In this document: positions 7,116 to 9,178 of the stretch, one piece after another | Layout: the number at the start of each line of letters is the position of its first letter | Numbering within the stretch: position 1 is the stretch's first letter | Assembly (NCBI GenBank): GCA_900766815.1 | Contig: CAAFWV010000050.1 | Location: forward strand, 1 to 9,178 | Direction: 5' to 3' | Source of the DNA: Lachnospiraceae bacterium | Lineage (GTDB): Bacteria; Bacillota; Clostridia; Lachnospirales; Lachnospiraceae | DNA: 9,178 nt | Program-made: the position numbers and the translations under genes | The notes under the pieces: generated by a model | Told to the model about the DNA's origin: nothing | The model's input: the letters and a program-made list of their open reading frames with translations, nothing else | The model's database searches: none

Positions 7116-8642
7116 TTATAGTATTGAATACTTACTACTAAAAAACTTCTTTATGGGTTTAGTTACAATGTTCTTTTCTGTATCATTCATTCCCCAAAAA
7201 TACATTGAAAAGCAGTATACTGCCGAATAAATCATTATTGTAATAATCAATTGAAACAGATTACTTATTCTTATAATTTGAACAATCACAACGCCCACTA
7301 TGCACGGAATAATTAGCGCCGGGATAAACTTTATAATCTCTTTCCAAAAATACACCATGTCTAATCCGATTCTTTTGTGATAATACCAGTTCATAAATAC
7401 TATATTACCTACAACCAGGGCTATCAATGTTCCAAGAGCCGCTCCAACCGAACCATACTTTTTTATCAAAGGAATACTTATTAAAATATTGACTATAGAA
7501 ATGAATGAATAAACGATCGAACGAGCTTTATGCATATTTTTTGCAGTCTGAATCTCAATTCCAAGATTTTGAATCAAGGGCACTGTGACCGGAATAATAA
7601 GAAGCAGCGCTACATAATATGATATTTCATATTCCTCTCCTGCCCATAAATTAATAAATGGACGCCCTAGGAAAATGAAACCAGACAAGATGAGACCCAA
7701 TACAATAAACTGAATTCTACCAACCTTAGTAAATAACATAGTTAATTCAGTATTATCATCTTTACCTGCCGCAATTCTATTTACTTTTGGAACAAAAACG
7801 TTGGAAATAGAGGTCGAAAACTGAAGATACATCGTATTGATTTGACCACCTACTCCATAAACAGCAACCGCTGTTGTACCCATTAGTCGTCCTAACAGAA
7901 ATTTATCTACACTCCAATTAATCTTATCAATAATTTGGTTCAAAAAAATGAAAAAAGTAAATATCCACATTTCCTTTAGAAGCCTAAAATCAAAGTTTTC
8001 GAACACAAATTTGATATGTAATTTTTTAAAACAGAACACAATATTGGATATAAGAGTTAAGATTGTAAGAGTCGTCGTTACAGAAACCATACCAATCGAG
8101 CCCACCCCCATAATAAGCAAGGGTAAAGTCAAGAATGGACTCATAATATTCTGTAACAGTATAATAACTTTCTGAAAAACAAATTCCTCCTGAGAAGTAA
8201 TATAGCAATTGAATACACTATTTGGGAAGGTTATCGCCATATTTAGCACAAGCAATTTCATCAATATTGAAGCGATGACATACTCTTCGTCTGTTAATCC
8301 ACTTTCAAAAATATGTCGTATATTTCCAACCATTATGCCGCCGCATATAACGCAAATCAGTGCAATAGTTAGAAAAATTGTCATGAACATTCCATTGAGC
8401 CTAGCAACACCATATTCATCATTCTTTTCTTTATATCGAGAATAATAGCGTAAATATGAGTTGCCAAAGCCCATACTAAGCAAACCCAAGTACGACACAA
8501 CCGAATATACCAGTTGATAAAGTCCGTATTCACTCTGCCCTAATAATCTAAGCATTATAGGCGTATATAACAGGTTTACCACAATATGTACAGCTTGCGA
8601 TATATATGATAAAAGCACTCCGCTTTTTCTTTGATTGACCAT
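7116..8642 (-). CDS. Wzx-type polysaccharide flippase (MOP superfamily, oligosaccharide exporter)
   Basis: The 508-residue protein has about fourteen hydrophobic segments, the size and shape of polysaccharide flippases of the MOP/MATE-like superfamily. The N-terminal part carries the common pattern LLYTPIMLRLLGQSEYGLYQL (about residues 24-44 from this start, split here as LLYTPIML then RLLGQSEYGLYQL), followed by a membrane segment. The middle has DKFLLGRLMG and a QINTMYLQFSTSISNVFVPK stretch typical of Wzx proteins. The expected job is to move undecaprenyl-diphosphate-linked repeat units to the outer face. I chose the ATG at 8642 because GAGG lies 9 bases upstream; an in-frame TTG five codons earlier overlaps that ribosome site and is unlikely. 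The gene is much richer in AT than its neighbours (sampled 60-base lines 22-35% GC, against 55% in a line of the aminotransferase gene), a sign of separate ancestry. Repeat-unit specificity cannot be read from sequence. Confidence 0.95.
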   Translation of the reverse strand: MVNQRKSGVLLSYISQAVHIVVNLLYTPIMLRLLGQSEYGLYQLVYSVVSYLGLLSMGFGNSYLRYYSRYKEKNDEYGVARLNGMFMTIFLTIALICVICGGIMVGNIRHIFESGLTDEEYVIASILMKLLVLNMAITFPNSVFNCYITSQEEFVFQKVIILLQNIMSPFLTLPLLIMGVGSIGMVSVTTTLTILTLISNIVFCFKKLHIKFVFENFDFRLLKEMWIFTFFIFLNQIIDKINWSVDKFLLGRLMGTTAVAVYGVGGQINTMYLQFSTSISNVFVPKVNRIAAGKDDNTELTMLFTKVGRIQFIVLGLILSGFIFLGRPFINLWAGEEYEISYYVALLLIIPVTVPLIQNLGIEIQTAKNMHKARSIVYSFISIVNILISIPLIKKYGSVGAALGTLIALVVGNIVFMNWYYHKRIGLDMVYFWKEIIKFIPALIIPCIVGVVIVQIIRISNLFQLIITIMIYSAVYCFSMYFWGMNDTEKNIVTKPIKKFFSSKYSIL

Positions 8643-8650
8643 CAATATTA

Positions 8651-8655
8651 ACCTC
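8651..8655 (-). promoter_or_regulatory. Ribosome binding site of the flippase gene
   Basis: Minus-strand TGAGG/GAGGT lies 9 bases before the ATG at 8642. It decides the start in favour of that ATG over the in-frame TTG at 8657, which would sit on or before the site. Confidence 0.65.
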
Positions 8656-8963
8656 AAAAATATACAAATAATCTTTAATCAGTATATATTTCAATAAAAG
8701 TGTATCTTGTTTATCCGGAAGGTAAGCCCTCAATCCCGGATTCACGGAATACTGGTTAATTTTTCCTTTGGAACACAGTCATCATCTTTGAATACTACCA
8801 ATAATGTTTGGGTAGCATACTACGAATAATATTCATAATCCAGATAATCTCCATAGTGGACAACTTTCCCTGCTCATGCTAACACTTAATCGACTTTCAC
8901 ATTTATCCTACATTTTTATATTGACATTTGCAAGTTCTTTACCTTAACAGATTACTCGTTATA

Positions 8964-9002
8964 TTTCCGAGAAACCACGGATTAAACCTGGATTCTCGGA
9001 AA
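8964..9002. repeat. Inverted repeat TTTCCGAGAA ... TTCTCGGAAA
   Basis: The arms at 8964-8973 and 8993-9002 pair over 10 perfect bases. After one A/A mismatch the stem continues with CCA/TGG, leaving a loop of about 11 bases. On neither strand is it followed directly by a run of T, so it is not a standard intrinsic terminator. It could be a protein binding site or an RNA hairpin. Confidence 0.7.
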
Positions 9003-9003
9003 C

Positions 9004-9024
9004 GTGACGAGGATACCACGTCAC
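9004..9024. repeat. Short inverted repeat GTGACG ... CGTCAC
   Basis: Six-base arms at 9004-9009 and 9019-9024 enclose a 9-base loop. The stem starts one base after the 8964-9002 inverted repeat, so two hairpins stand side by side. No T-run follows. Alone, a 6-bp stem could arise by chance. Confidence 0.45.
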
Positions 9025-9071
9025 TAATTGCCGCAATCCCTTGATTTTACTGACTTTTTGCTACTTTTCTC

Positions 9072-9100
9072 TTGAATAATTCATCGTCATGTTTTATAAT
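9072..9100 (+). promoter_or_regulatory. Sigma-70-type promoter candidate facing right, inside the long inverted repeat
   Basis: On the plus strand TTGAAT (9072-9077) stands exactly 17 bases before a perfect TATAAT (9095-9100), predicting a transcript from about 9107 towards the right edge. The promoter lies within the left arm and loop of the 9074-9131 inverted repeat, an arrangement typical of operator-controlled promoters. No plus-strand gene is visible before the window ends, so its target would lie outside. Confidence 0.4.
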
Positions 9101-9131
9101 TAAGATATAAACATGACGAGGTGAATTATTC
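9074..9131. repeat. Long inverted repeat with about 24 paired bases
   Basis: GAATAATTCA (9074-9083) pairs with TGAATTATTC (9122-9131). After a 2-base bulge (GG at 9120-9121), TCGTCATGTTT (9084-9094) pairs with AAACATGACGA (9109-9119). After a one-base bulge, ATA pairs with TAT, leaving a loop of about 7 bases. This stem is too long to be chance. A T-run lies about 10 bases beyond it on the plus strand (9142-9147), and none follows on the minus strand. It overlaps the promoter-like sequence at 9072-9100, which suits an operator at least as well as a terminator. Confidence 0.75.
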
Positions 9132-9178
9132 TTAACTTCCTGATTTTTTCTCACTCAAAACGGTTTTTACCACCCAAA

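Larger units (their letters stand above)
8643..9178. other. About 535 bases upstream of the flippase gene with no supported gene
   Basis: No reading frame here looks coding on either strand. The stretch holds the flippase ribosome site, a pair of alternative short stems near 8792-8823, three inverted repeats between 8964 and 9131, and a rightward promoter-like sequence at 9072-9100. For the leftward operon the best promoter guess is TTGCAA (8933-8928), a 17-base spacer and TAGGAT (8910-8905), four of six matches in each box. It would give a leader of about 255 bases, and I put little weight on it. The density of inverted repeats suggests a regulatory or inter-operon region. Confidence 0.6.

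Noticed and set aside
8548..8745. Minus-strand open frame of 65 codons overlapping the flippase start
   Set aside because: It has a GTG start, no clear ribosome site and no recognisable motif, and it overlaps the well-supported flippase in another frame.
8921..8949. Perfect TTGACA on the plus strand as a promoter
   Set aside because: At 17 bases the -10 position reads TTAACA, with only two of six matches, and no gene follows.
8964..9131. Intrinsic terminators
   Set aside because: None of the three stems is directly followed by a T-run on either strand; the nearest T-run is about 10 bases from the long stem.
9132..9178. Possible C-terminal end of a minus-strand gene entering from the right (14 codons then TAA)
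   Set aside because: The frame is open to the edge and the stop lies just before the long inverted repeat, but 14 residues are too few to identify or support a gene.

Overview
The window reads as one end of a cell-surface polysaccharide (capsule, exopolysaccharide or wall-glycan) locus, with every supported gene on the minus strand, so transcription runs from right to left. The organism is most likely a low-to-moderate GC Firmicute, plausibly a Lachnospiraceae-type Clostridium relative. This rests on Shine-Dalgarno-led compact genes, the style of the membrane proteins (one resembles the DUF6020 family, common in such bacteria) and the absence of Gram-negative signals. It is inference; no rRNA or other marker gene is present.

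In order of transcription: about 535 bases without a gene at the right edge (8643-9178), holding three inverted repeats, a weak pair of alternative stems and a good promoter-like sequence that points out of the window; a Wzx-type flippase (7116-8642), clearly richer in AT than the rest; a 106-base gap; then six closely spaced genes. These are an integral-membrane acyltransferase (5915-7009), a WecE/RffA-type sugar-nucleotide aminotransferase (4770-5903), a large GT-C-like membrane protein (3091-4749), a GtrB/ArnC-like polyprenyl-phosphate glycosyltransferase (2140-3090), a GNAT N-acetyltransferase (1640-2140) and a DUF6020-like membrane protein cut by the left edge (1-1638). From the acyltransferase leftwards the gaps are 11 nt, 20 nt, 0 nt, a 1-nt overlap and 1 nt, so these six are very probably one operon.

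A working model, which is inference, is as follows. The aminotransferase makes dTDP-4-amino-4,6-dideoxy-D-galactose (dTDP-Fuc4N) and the GNAT enzyme may acetylate its 4-amino group to give dTDP-Fuc4NAc. The GT2 enzyme loads a sugar onto polyprenyl phosphate at the inner membrane face, and one or both large membrane proteins use a lipid-linked donor on the outer face. The flippase exports lipid-linked repeat units and the acyltransferase decorates the glycan. No initiating sugar-phosphate transferase, obvious Wzy polymerase, chain-length regulator or dTDP-glucose supply gene (rmlA/rmlB) lies in the window.

No tRNA, rRNA, CRISPR array, insertion sequence or phage gene was found.
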